Shown in pieces: positions 1 to 7,331 of a stretch of 64,000 nt of DNA. Every line of letters starts with the position of its first letter. Positions within the stretch are counted from its first letter, which is position 1. The notes beneath the pieces are model-generated. The model had not been told where the DNA came from. It made no database searches and worked only from the letters and a program-made list of their open reading frames with translations. Origin of the DNA: G051903925 sp051903925 (GTDB lineage Bacteria; Pseudomonadota; Alphaproteobacteria; Zavarziniales; Zavarziniaceae); the NCBI RefSeq assembly GCF_051903925.1, contig NZ_CP173678.1, forward strand, positions 2,728,001 to 2,792,000, written 5' to 3'. The position numbers and the translations under genes are program-made.

Positions 1-1230
1 GTAGCCGATGGTGGCCGTCCGGCCGCCGACCTCCACCGTCGTGTCGCGGAGCTGGTACAGGGCCGCCACCGCGGCGCCGACCGCCAGGGCGAGGGCCATG
101 AGGGGGTTGGCGGCCAGGGTTGAGGTCAGGAGCTGTATGGCGGCGATTGCCGACCGGACGCCGGTCACGAACTGTTGCGCCAGGATCTGTCCGCCCAGCA
201 CTGCGAAGTAGGTGCCGGCCGTGATGGCGGCCGTCTGGACCAGCTCGAAGTTGTCGATGAGAAGCCGGACGGCGCCCACGGCGATGTCGACGGCGGCGCC
301 CAGGACCGCACCGATCTGCTCAGCCACACCGCCGCTCTCGCCGGCCAACTGGCTCAGGAAGCGGGCTGCATCGCTGACGGCACGGGCGAAGCCGCCCTGG
401 CCGATCTTGTCCGCGAAGCTGGCCGTGGCGTCCTGAAGGTTCGAGAGGGCGCCGCCCAGGGTCTTCGCCTGTCGGTCCATGGCGCCGGCAAACTCCACGT
501 CGCCGATGCGGCGCAGGTACGCTTCGATCTCGGCTGCGTTCTTGGCGACCGTCGTGGTCACACCGCGGAAGGTGAACGAGACGGAATTGGCGTTCTGCCG
601 GGCCTTGATGCCGAACTCCTTCAGGCGCTCGAACTCGCCTGTGGTCGCATCGGCGATGGCCTCGACATACTGGATCAGCGTCTTGCCCATGGCCGACGCG
701 GTGTTGCCGTAGCTCTCCAGCGCTTCGCGGGAGCCGTCCAGGCCAAGGGACTTCAGGCGGATGAAGGCTTCGGTCACCTGCTGCACGTCATAGGGGGTGT
801 CGGCGGCGAAGCTGTTCAGTGCCTCGAATGCGGCGCCACCGGCCGCCGTGGAGCCGGTCACGGTGTCCAGGCTGCTGCGCAGGCGCTCGAACTCCGCGGT
901 CGTGGTGACGATGTTGCGGACGAACTGCGCCCCAAAATAGCCGGCCACCAGACCGACCACGGTGCGCAGATTGCCGAACCGCGTGGTCGTACTCTCGGCC
1001 TCACCCCCCACCACCTTGAGGTTCTTCCTCAGGTCGTCCAGGTGATCGACCGCCTCGCGCGTGTTCGCGGAGATTTCCTTCAGGATGGGGATCAGGTTGT
1101 TCAGGCCGCCACCACCCCCGCCGGGGATGGTGACGCTGAGAGCGCGCAGCTCGGCCGCCAGCCGGCGGAGAACTGCACTGGCCTCGTTCCGGGCCTTGAT
1201 AATGAAGACGATCTCGCGGTTGGTCGGCAT
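1..1230 (-). CDS. Phage tail tape-measure protein, N-terminal 410 residues (runs off the window)
   Basis: This reading frame is open from the ATG at 1230 to the window edge, so the C-terminus is missing. The region from about residue 100 to 175 (TTAEFERLRSSLDTVTGS, then SFAADTPYDVQQVTEAFIRL and an ALESYGNTASAMGK-like stretch) is the core of TP901-type tape-measure proteins, which set tail length and occupy the tail lumen. A Gly-rich segment lies near residue 38, and a long hydrophobic Ala/Leu stretch near residues 360-400 fits the membrane-active part of such proteins. An in-frame stop lies just upstream at 1255-1257, which fixes the start. No clear Shine-Dalgarno is seen. No tail assembly chaperone genes precede it, which is unusual and may mean the phage module is rearranged. 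Confidence 0.85.
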   Translation of the reverse strand, partial: MPTNREIVFIIKARNEASAVLRRLAAELRALSVTIPGGGGGGLNNLIPILKEISANTREAVDHLDDLRKNLKVVGGEAESTTTRFGNLRTVVGLVAGYFGAQFVRNIVTTTAEFERLRSSLDTVTGSTAAGGAAFEALNSFAADTPYDVQQVTEAFIRLKSLGLDGSREALESYGNTASAMGKTLIQYVEAIADATTGEFERLKEFGIKARQNANSVSFTFRGVTTTVAKNAAEIEAYLRRIGDVEFAGAMDRQAKTLGGALSNLQDATASFADKIGQGGFARAVSDAARFLSQLAGESGGVAEQIGAVLGAAVDIAVGAVRLLIDNFELVQTAAITAGTYFAVLGGQILAQQFVTGVRSAIAAIQLLTSTLAANPLMALALAVGAAVAALYQLRDTTVEVGGRTATIGY

Positions 1231-1331
1231 GGCGTGTCCATAAGCGCAGGCATTTCAGCCTGGTTAGCTTCTGGCTTCGCGGTCCGATCTCTCTCCCTCC
1301 ACGGGACCGAATGCGAGGCAAGTTGACTACG

Positions 1332-1361
1332 ATATTAGCTGATGTAACTGCCTGTGATCAA
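1332..1361 (-). promoter_or_regulatory. Putative sigma-70 promoter for the tape-measure gene
   Basis: On the minus strand TTGATC (1361-1356) and TAATAT (1337-1332) are separated by 18 bases, a good housekeeping spacing. Transcription would start near 1325 and give a leader of about 95 bases before the ATG at 1230. The surrounding 1231-1537 gap holds no convincing gene; 1320-1440 is AT-rich and otherwise unremarkable. Confidence 0.4.
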
Positions 1362-1499
1362 TTAATATTGACGCAAGAGAAATTGTTGACGAACGAATAG
1401 TGGGTCCGCCATTCAGGCGTAATAGTGAAAATATGTATGCCTAGTTGAGCTGAGCGGAAAGACGCTTCACTGACGTTTCTTGGAGATCGGCGGCAACGG

Positions 1500-1536
1500 G
1501 CCGGCTGGAAGCGTAACCTCCAGCCGGCGTTACGCT
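1500..1536. terminator. Two overlapping, mutually exclusive hairpins
   Basis: GCCGGCTGG (1500-1508) pairs perfectly with CCAGCCGGC (1520-1528), and AGCGTAAC (1510-1517) pairs perfectly with GTTACGCT (1529-1536). The second arm set lies in the loop of and beyond the first, so both cannot form together. The site sits just after the stop of the small membrane-protein gene and may end its transcript, but no T-tract follows on either strand. Confidence 0.4.
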
Positions 1537-1537
1537 G

Positions 1538-1798
1538 TCAGCTCTGGGTTCCGCCGGTCTGCCCTGTGTAGGGAGCCAAGACGGCAACGACCAGGAATAC
1601 GGGCCAAGTGAGGATGAACGTGGCACGGACGAAGCGCGCCGTCCGGTTTCCGATTGCTACCGCAACGTCAAACAAATCGTCCTCTTCGATGGGCATCGCC
1701 ATCACGCGGTCGAAGAGGTGGCGTCCCATCAGCAGGTAGGCACCGGCAAGGCTAAACAGAGCTGCAACGAACGCGCTGTCGGCAAAGACTTGGGACAT
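1538..1798 (-). CDS. Small two-segment membrane protein, unknown function
   Basis: The product is 86 residues. Two hydrophobic segments are visible, at about residues 8-25 (FVAALFSLAGAYLLMG) and 61-79 (ATFILTWPVFLVVAVLAP), separated by an acidic stretch (PIEEDDLFD) and a basic one (GNRTARFVRA). This implies a hairpin in the inner membrane. I chose the ATG at 1798 because GGGAGGA lies at ideal spacing upstream; an in-frame start further upstream lacks this. The gene is divergent from a ribbon-helix-helix regulator and shares its 180-base control region. I do not recognise the family. The size fits a phage-encoded holin-like or superinfection-exclusion protein, but nothing in the sequence proves that. 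Confidence 0.6.
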   Translation of the reverse strand: MSQVFADSAFVAALFSLAGAYLLMGRHLFDRVMAMPIEEDDLFDVAVAIGNRTARFVRATFILTWPVFLVVAVLAPYTGQTGGTQS

Positions 1799-1815
1799 GA
1801 GATTGGTCCTCCCTA

Positions 1816-1888
1816 TGCAAAATGTTTTGCAGTGAGAGAAGAACACTCTCTCAAAAAGCCAAAACAAAATAATGAACTACATGTGTAG
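1816..1888. promoter_or_regulatory. Divergent control region with two short palindromes
   Basis: TGCAAAATGTTTTGCA (1816-1831) is a 7+2+7 inverted repeat and CTACATGTGTAG (1877-1888) is a 5+2+5 inverted repeat. Both lie between the divergent membrane-protein gene and the ribbon-helix-helix gene. Regulators of this fold often repress their own promoter through such short palindromes, so these are candidate operators. The first also resembles the TGCAACnnGTTGCA sites found elsewhere in the element. Confidence 0.45.
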
Positions 1889-1978
1889 GCTACTCGTGAT
1901 GATGATAAGGCAGAGTTGTCGTAAGTTGGCAAAGTGCTAAACTGGGTGTAGTAGAGGGGAGATGATTTGGAGGTGCCT

Positions 1979-2161
1979 ATGGAGCGTGTGACCTTGGTTA
2001 TTCCGGAAGAACTTGTTCGCCGGATCGACATGGAAGTGGTGAAGCGGGTTGCGGCTGGTGTGCGGCTGAATGGCAAGAGGCGCGTCACCAGGCAGAATGT
2101 CCTGCGAGAGGCGCTGGAGCGGGCTTTTCCGGGGGCAGGGGGTGCAGAGCAAGAGGAGTGA
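1979..2161 (+). CDS. Ribbon-helix-helix DNA-binding protein (CopG/Arc type)
   Basis: The product has 60 residues. The start MERVTLVIPEELVRRIDME has the short beta strand followed by helix expected for this fold (alternating hydrophobic VTLVI, then PEELVRRID). The second half, RRVTRQNVLREALERAF, is the typical second helix carrying the N-cap and conserved hydrophobics. GGAGG sits five bases before the ATG at 1979, which favours it over an in-frame TTG at 1967. Proteins of this size act as dimeric repressors in plasmids, phages and toxin-antitoxin pairs. The divergent neighbour is a membrane protein, so an antitoxin role is possible but unproven; autoregulation through the palindromes between the two genes is likely. 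Confidence 0.65.
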   Translation: MERVTLVIPEELVRRIDMEVVKRVAAGVRLNGKRRVTRQNVLREALERAFPGAGGAEQEE

Positions 2162-2261
2162 CGGGAGGCGCGTTAGGCAGGCGGTCCCCCGCCAAGTCGA
2201 CGCTGCCTCTTACCGGTGCCGCCACAATCACGATCACCTTCGGGGTATCTTTGAGCAGCGC

Positions 2262-2279
2262 ATTGCAACGCGTTGCAAT
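2262..2279. repeat. Perfect 18-bp palindrome, element-specific motif copy A
   Basis: ATTGCAACGCGTTGCAAT is its own reverse complement. It lies in the gap between the regulator gene and the 3' end of the serine recombinase gene, and contains the motif TGCAACnnGTTGCA found three more times in this element (3112, 7689 and 8538). Confidence 0.8.
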
Positions 2280-2318
2280 TTCCCACCCCAGTTCGGGCAG
2301 ACGCTCGCGCGACGATCG

Positions 2319-2990
2319 CTATCGTGCGAGCACCCGGCTGACCTGAACCGACGACCAGGTGCCGCCCCGAGCGGCTGGGATGCCACGGGCATTCAGTTCG
2401 TCAGCTACGCCGCGAAGCGTCGTGATGCCGGCAGCCCGGATCTCCTCAATCACAGGGGCCAGATCGCGGGCGTACTTTGCGGCAGTCGATGACCGCACCT
2501 TTGCGCTGGCGCCCGCGGCCTTAGTCGCAAAGCGCGACAGGTCATGGCGGGAGCCCCCCAGCTTGGTGCCACGCGCCTTCGCTGCCTTGAGGGCGTTGCG
2601 CGTCCGCTCGCTGATCGCCTTGGCCTCGTGCTCGGCGACCGCGGCCAGGATGTGGATGGTGAATGGCGTGGCGTGCGGGTTGTCGATCGCAATGAAGGGG
2701 ACGCCAGCCTCCATCAGATTGGCGATGAAGGCGACGTTGCGTGCCAGGCGATCAAGCTTCGCGATGACCAGCGTCGCATTGCGGATGCGGCAGGCTGCCA
2801 GCGCCTTCAGCAGCTCCGGCCTGTCGCTCCGCTTGCCGGTCTCGACCTCGGTGAACTCCGCAACCAGGTCCCAGGCACCGCCATTGAGGTAACCCAGAAC
2901 GGCGGCCCTCTGCGCCTCCAGCCCGAGGCCCGACTTGCCCTGTCGGTCCGTACTGACCCGGTAGTAGGCGACAAACCGCCCCTCAGCCAT
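2319..2990 (-). CDS. Serine recombinase, resolvase/invertase family
   Basis: The product has 223 residues. The N-terminal catalytic domain shows the YYRVSTDRQGKSG start with the nucleophilic Ser at position 13, the KLDRLARN segment (78-85) with catalytic arginines, and the ISERT helix that leads to the E helix (126-130). Residues 185-223 look like a helix-turn-helix (TLRGVADELNARGIPAARGG, then WSSVQVSRVL) that reads a recombination site. I chose the ATG at 2990 because a G-rich ribosome site precedes it and it starts at the expected residue of the fold. Small enzymes like this resolve cointegrates or invert segments. Invertible inverted repeats were not found nearby, so its substrate is unknown. 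Confidence 0.88.
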   Translation of the reverse strand: MAEGRFVAYYRVSTDRQGKSGLGLEAQRAAVLGYLNGGAWDLVAEFTEVETGKRSDRPELLKALAACRIRNATLVIAKLDRLARNVAFIANLMEAGVPFIAIDNPHATPFTIHILAAVAEHEAKAISERTRNALKAAKARGTKLGGSRHDLSRFATKAAGASAKVRSSTAAKYARDLAPVIEEIRAAGITTLRGVADELNARGIPAARGGTWSSVQVSRVLAR

Positions 2991-3111
2991 TCCACGCCCC
3001 CGATACGACAGCAACAACGGTCGTTGTGGCTATTGTAACAAACGACGATCGCCAAACCAACCATTTGTATGGCGTCCAGGGGATTGCCGTTCCGTAAAGT
3101 GCGAACTCAGG

Positions 3112-3125
3112 TGCAACACGTTGCA
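3112..3125. repeat. Palindrome copy B, 22 bases before the nuclease start
   Basis: TGCAACACGTTGCA matches TGCAACnnGTTGCA. It lies between the divergent serine recombinase and nuclease genes, close enough to the nuclease start codon to act as an operator for the restriction gene. Confidence 0.75.
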
Positions 3126-3147
3126 AAAGTTGTCCTGCTCCGTCTAG

Positions 3148-4536
3148 GTGGCATTACGCGATCTGATTCGGAGTGGCCAGTTGCGGTACATTGATAGTGG
3201 CTCTAGAGATCCTGGTGAGGCCCTTGGCACTTGGCTGGAGGCCGAACTTGGCAAAGATATCGCTGAGGTCCGGATACAGTCCGGGTTCTTCAGCAGTGAC
3301 GCGCTGGCACCATTTCGCGATACATTTTCGGATCTCGCTAAGAAAAACATGATCGTCAGTATTGTAATTGGTTCAAACGACGGAGGGACGCTACAGTCTC
3401 ATATCGAGGATCTCGTATCATCTATGGGTATACCTCGATCTAACGCACATCTTGGGGTAATATATTTCGCCAATGCATACTTTCACCCAAAGGCTTATCA
3501 CATTCGTCGCAGTGACGGTTCTCAAGCAGCATACGTTGGATCCGCAAACCTAACCTTATCTGGAATTAGTGGGAAGCACGTCGAGGCGGGATTGATCGTC
3601 GACACCCGAAGCGGGGACCCACCAGCGCTACTTGCTCAAATTGCAGCCGCTATCGACTCTTGGTTCTCCAGGAGTCCGGCTGGATTTGAAAGGATTGAAG
3701 TGGCTGATGATGTAGCGCGACTCGTAGAGAATGGGATCATCGGCACGGTCTCGCCACCTCGACCTCCGCGACCACTTAATCTAGGTGGCCAACGACCCAA
3801 GAGACCGCTTCTGACCCCTCTTGTAGTTTTTGCGCCGCCAGGTCCCGCTGCGCCAGTAGTGAAGGGGACGGCAGCCGATTGGACCGTTTTGCCGACTGTC
3901 CAACGGACACCGCCCTATCCACCTCACATATTTTTCGCACCAGGAGCGACGGAGCCCACCAGAGGAATTGAGGCATTGACCGGTGTGGGGCTTGGCGATG
4001 CAGTGGGATTAATTCTGAAACTCAGCCGTGATAGCGATCGACATTGGCGGCAAGCTGTCGGCACATCAAACATTAGTGTCCCGGTTTCGGCCGCGACTAC
4101 TCTCCGCTTTGGCATATATGGAACAAGAGGGAGGCCGCGCGCCGAGTTCGACTTCGTTGTTCGATATCTCGACGATCATTTTATGTTTGATGGGCCATCT
4201 GAACGGGTTGGGATCATGTCATTCGGGTTCACGCCGGGGGATTCAGGTCATGCCGACCTGAGGCTGGCAATTCCGAAGCCCGCCATCGAACCCATCAGAG
4301 CCAAACTCTTGGCTCGGGGATTGCCAATGCCGAAGTCTGAAGAACTTGTAGCGCTGGAATGGCCCACCCACTCATCCCCGATTTTTAAGCTAACCGTGAC
4401 GAGACCGGGCTCTTCGCTTGCTAGCGCAATGGCCGCGGTATGGACTAATGCCGCCGCTGCGAAAGCACTCGCAAGCCGTGGCGCCGCCTGGTTGCCGGTC
4501 GGGCTTTCACCTCCATGGGTGCTCAAGGCGCCCTGA
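3148..4536 (+). CDS. Phospholipase-D-fold nuclease, probable type II restriction endonuclease
   Basis: The product has 462 residues. A single HKD catalytic half-site is clear: FHPKAYHI with His113 and Lys115, then GSANLT around Ser132 and Asn134. Single-HKD enzymes work as dimers with a shared active site and need no metal, as in the BfiI/NgoFVII restriction enzymes. The C-terminal half shows no motif I can name and would carry DNA recognition. The GTG start at 3148 has a poor ribosome site. The gene converges on, and overlaps by 14 bases, the first of two methyltransferase genes, the expected partners. Codon use is much richer in A/T than flanking chromosomal genes, a sign of transfer. A non-restriction PLD protein of a phage-defence system is the alternative. 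Confidence 0.75.
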   Translation: MALRDLIRSGQLRYIDSGSRDPGEALGTWLEAELGKDIAEVRIQSGFFSSDALAPFRDTFSDLAKKNMIVSIVIGSNDGGTLQSHIEDLVSSMGIPRSNAHLGVIYFANAYFHPKAYHIRRSDGSQAAYVGSANLTLSGISGKHVEAGLIVDTRSGDPPALLAQIAAAIDSWFSRSPAGFERIEVADDVARLVENGIIGTVSPPRPPRPLNLGGQRPKRPLLTPLVVFAPPGPAAPVVKGTAADWTVLPTVQRTPPYPPHIFFAPGATEPTRGIEALTGVGLGDAVGLILKLSRDSDRHWRQAVGTSNISVPVSAATTLRFGIYGTRGRPRAEFDFVVRYLDDHFMFDGPSERVGIMSFGFTPGDSGHADLRLAIPKPAIEPIRAKLLARGLPMPKSEELVALEWPTHSSPIFKLTVTRPGSSLASAMAAVWTNAAAAKALASRGAAWLPVGLSPPWVLKAP

Positions 4537-5995
4537 GGATCAACAACGTCTCAGATTTCACTGCATTGGAAGCGTGCAAGCCAAACCGCTGATAGGTTTG
4601 AAGTGACGTCATCTCGCTGACAGACCATCCGGCTTCCTCAGCCAAGGATGCCAAGTGTTGAGGTGTATTGATTTCAAACCGACTACCACTTAAAACTGTA
4701 TGGTTGTGCCCCACGATTAGCGCGAACGGAGCACCGCTTTTCATGCTTCGAGCTATCGACTGGAAACTCTGAAGCATACTATGGAAATATCGGTATAAAA
4801 GGACTGGTACGGCTTGTCGCCGAAATCCATCAGCATCTGTTAGCGCTTCTTGCAAATCTTGACATAGCTTGACCTCCGGTGCTGGTAGTTGCCATTTGTT
4901 GTCCAGCAAGGCTTCCAAGGTCTGTCTCTTCGCCTTGGAAGAGATTTCCCGGCTTCCTGTAAGTTCAGCCTCGACCGCACCAATTTGCTCCGGAGTTAAC
5001 AATCTGAGCCACACCAGCGAAAGGCGCTGGGTGTCAATATAGGGCAATGCAGTTGCATATGGGGGGCTCGTGACAGCAGCATCTGCTTTTTCCTGCTGCT
5101 CGCCAACGCCAAAGAGTCGATTGTCTTTTAATATTGCGCGGCCAGTAAGAAGGCTAACCCCTACGACTTCCTGAGCTGCCGCTAGTTTTTTGATAACATC
5201 GAGTGCAGCGGTGTTGAAGGCGGTCGCAAAGGACGATGTCGCATTGGCACTCGACCTTCGCCTAATCCTTAGATCGGCCGGATCCTGTAGGGAAAAGTCT
5301 CGCAGAAGGTTGCTTGCGACCGTTAAGAAAAATGAGGAGATGGAGGTCTCTTCTTCCTCAATCGCAATCCGAAGTCGTTCGATCTGAGCCAAAATGTGGG
5401 CTTCGAACCAAGAAGCCAAGTACTGTTGACGGGGGTTCTGGACGGAGTCAAGCGACACCTCCATTTCACGGGTACGGATTCGGTCGAGTGCCGACTTGAG
5501 TTCGCAAACTGGAGTGGTAAGCGCCGCCAGTTTGGCATTGGCGATGAACACAGCTAGCGGGTTGAGGTCCAAGCCAATTCCGCGGACACCCCGATGAGCC
5601 GCTTCCACCAATGTGGTTCCGCTCCCGCAAAACGGGTCAAGAAGCAAACCACCAGCCGGAACTCCCAGGATATTGATCAGTGCACGACTCACTTGAGGGT
5701 TAAATTTGCCTCGATACTCGTGAAGGCCGTGAACCGAATAGCGGGTGGACTGCCTCCGTTTCGTCGATGCCGAGGTTTGTTCAAGCTGACTTTGTATAGT
5801 GACAGTGTTCCTTCTCCCCATTGCTATCTTGCCAAAATATGTGAGAAGCCGAGCGGCCCCGATGTCTCCGCTGCTTGTGCAAACTATACCACCGTCCGTG
5901 ATCCGCACGTCTGATCCAATCAGGGCTTTAGCTTCTCGAATCGCGAGTTCCCGTTCGTATGGAAAGTGTTTGTAAGGACCCCACTCTAAGTTCAC
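4523..5995 (-). CDS. DNA methyltransferase, probable N4-cytosine type, first of a pair
   Basis: The product has 490 residues. LHEYRGKFNPQ (91-101) is the motif X region, DPFCGSGTT (120-128) is the S-adenosylmethionine-binding motif I, and TSPPY (309-313) is catalytic motif IV. TSPPY rather than NPPY or DPPY points to methylation of cytosine N4, though adenine cannot be excluded. About 180 residues lie between motifs I and IV and may hold the recognition domain. The GTG start overlaps the stop of the upstream methyltransferase gene in a GTGA junction, so the two are translationally coupled. With the convergent PLD nuclease they make a restriction-modification unit; two methyltransferases suggest an asymmetric target with one enzyme per strand, as in BfiI-type systems. 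Confidence 0.85.
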   Translation of the reverse strand: MNLEWGPYKHFPYERELAIREAKALIGSDVRITDGGIVCTSSGDIGAARLLTYFGKIAMGRRNTVTIQSQLEQTSASTKRRQSTRYSVHGLHEYRGKFNPQVSRALINILGVPAGGLLLDPFCGSGTTLVEAAHRGVRGIGLDLNPLAVFIANAKLAALTTPVCELKSALDRIRTREMEVSLDSVQNPRQQYLASWFEAHILAQIERLRIAIEEEETSISSFFLTVASNLLRDFSLQDPADLRIRRRSSANATSSFATAFNTAALDVIKKLAAAQEVVGVSLLTGRAILKDNRLFGVGEQQEKADAAVTSPPYATALPYIDTQRLSLVWLRLLTPEQIGAVEAELTGSREISSKAKRQTLEALLDNKWQLPAPEVKLCQDLQEALTDADGFRRQAVPVLLYRYFHSMLQSFQSIARSMKSGAPFALIVGHNHTVLSGSRFEINTPQHLASLAEEAGWSVSEMTSLQTYQRFGLHASNAVKSETLLILRAP

Positions 5996-7110
5996 GAGAC
6001 TGCCTTTCGCATTACTATAATCGATTCACGCTTAATGTTCGCGTGTGCAAGGTTGAATGACTTTCTAGAATCCAACACTTTACGGGTCCCGTGGTAGACC
6101 AGTTCCAAGCCATGTTTAACGGCAACATCCTCGACAATTCGGGCGTTGTCGATGGTCTCGCCATGTATCACGGAACGCCCTACAACGAAACATACCCATC
6201 CTCCGGGCACGAGGAGTGGTTCAAACTGAGTGAAAGCTTGGTTCATTTGGTCGACGAAGGTCGAAGCAGTATGCCTGTTTTTCTTGAAGAAGTGTGCTCG
6301 AGCCCCAATCTCATCCTGCTTAACGGAGATCGGATTGTATCCAAGCCACCACATCCGGTACTTGTGATATAACCAGTACTCGTACGCGTTGGGATAGGGG
6401 GGCGATGTAATTATGATCCCGACGCGGCCGATGTATTGACTGAGGTCAAGATTGAGCAAATTTCCCTCGACCACCGAGGCGGGCACCAGATCGTATTGGC
6501 GTGCTGAGAGGGCATCATAGAGCTTATCACAGGCTCGCCTGAAGCCTGCGCCGACATCAGTCGCGGTAATGGGCTTGTCGATCGCCGCGTACCGAGTGTC
6601 GCTCTCTTGGTTGGACACTCGGACGACGATGCTAGAGGCGGCAAGTCTGAGAAAGTCACGATCTGCTTCAGGCATGCTTTCAATCGCGTCCATCAACCGC
6701 GCAAGTGCAAGCTGGATGGGATTCTTAAACCAATGATCGAGATTGGGAATAGCGGGCACCCTTACGGTCCGCTTCTCCATTAGCCGTTCAAGTACCAGCG
6801 CCGCTGAACTAAGCATAGTCCGGCAATGAGGTGCAGTTTTTACCCGGGCGATTAGGCAGGCAATTGGATTTAGGTCGATGCCAATTGTGCTATGCCCTCG
6901 TCGTTGTGCCTCGGCTAGGGTTGTGCCGCTGCCGCAGAAGGGGTCCATCACCAGCGTGTCTGGCGCTACGGTTAAGGCGTCTAAGAAGGCACCCGGCAAG
7001 TCAGCAATAAACTTTGCTGGATATGGGTGAACGCTCTCCACTTCATGCTGGGCATGCCGGACCGTGAAGTCCCAATTGACCTTGGACAGCCGTGAAACTG
7101 CGGTTTCCAC
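5992..7110 (-). CDS. DNA methyltransferase, probable N4-cytosine type, second of a pair
   Basis: The product has 372 residues. HPYPAKFIADLP (28-39) is motif X, DPFCGSGTT (56-64) motif I, IGIDLNP motif II, and TSPPYPNAYEYW (from 235) motif IV. The protein resembles its neighbour in motif order but has a different central region, so it probably modifies another strand or sequence. It begins with GTG at 7110 with no strong ribosome site. The 220 bases between it and the integrase 3' end should hold the operon promoter; I could not pick out a convincing -35/-10 pair. Low G+C sets it apart from chromosomal genes to the right. Confidence 0.85.
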   Translation of the reverse strand: METAVSRLSKVNWDFTVRHAQHEVESVHPYPAKFIADLPGAFLDALTVAPDTLVMDPFCGSGTTLAEAQRRGHSTIGIDLNPIACLIARVKTAPHCRTMLSSAALVLERLMEKRTVRVPAIPNLDHWFKNPIQLALARLMDAIESMPEADRDFLRLAASSIVVRVSNQESDTRYAAIDKPITATDVGAGFRRACDKLYDALSARQYDLVPASVVEGNLLNLDLSQYIGRVGIIITSPPYPNAYEYWLYHKYRMWWLGYNPISVKQDEIGARAHFFKKNRHTASTFVDQMNQAFTQFEPLLVPGGWVCFVVGRSVIHGETIDNARIVEDVAVKHGLELVYHGTRKVLDSRKSFNLAHANIKRESIIVMRKAVS

Positions 7111-7331
7111 GGACGCCGCGTGAGCTCGTTGTGTGACTTCTCCGCGAGCTACTGAAGCTAGGTCACGAATTTCTGTCCCTCCTTAGAATGGTCCTACAGG
7201 CCCAGCGAGATGAGTGCGGATGGCTCGCACAATGCCAGTAAAAACGACTCAGCTCGACCCCCCGCTAGCAGTGATGCCATGATTAGAGAATTGTCTGCCG
7301 ACAAGGGTCACAACACAGGCCGATTGATGAG

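Noticed and set aside
175..1326. A 383-codon plus-strand frame at the left end
   Set aside because: The minus strand encodes a recognisable tape-measure protein over the same bases.
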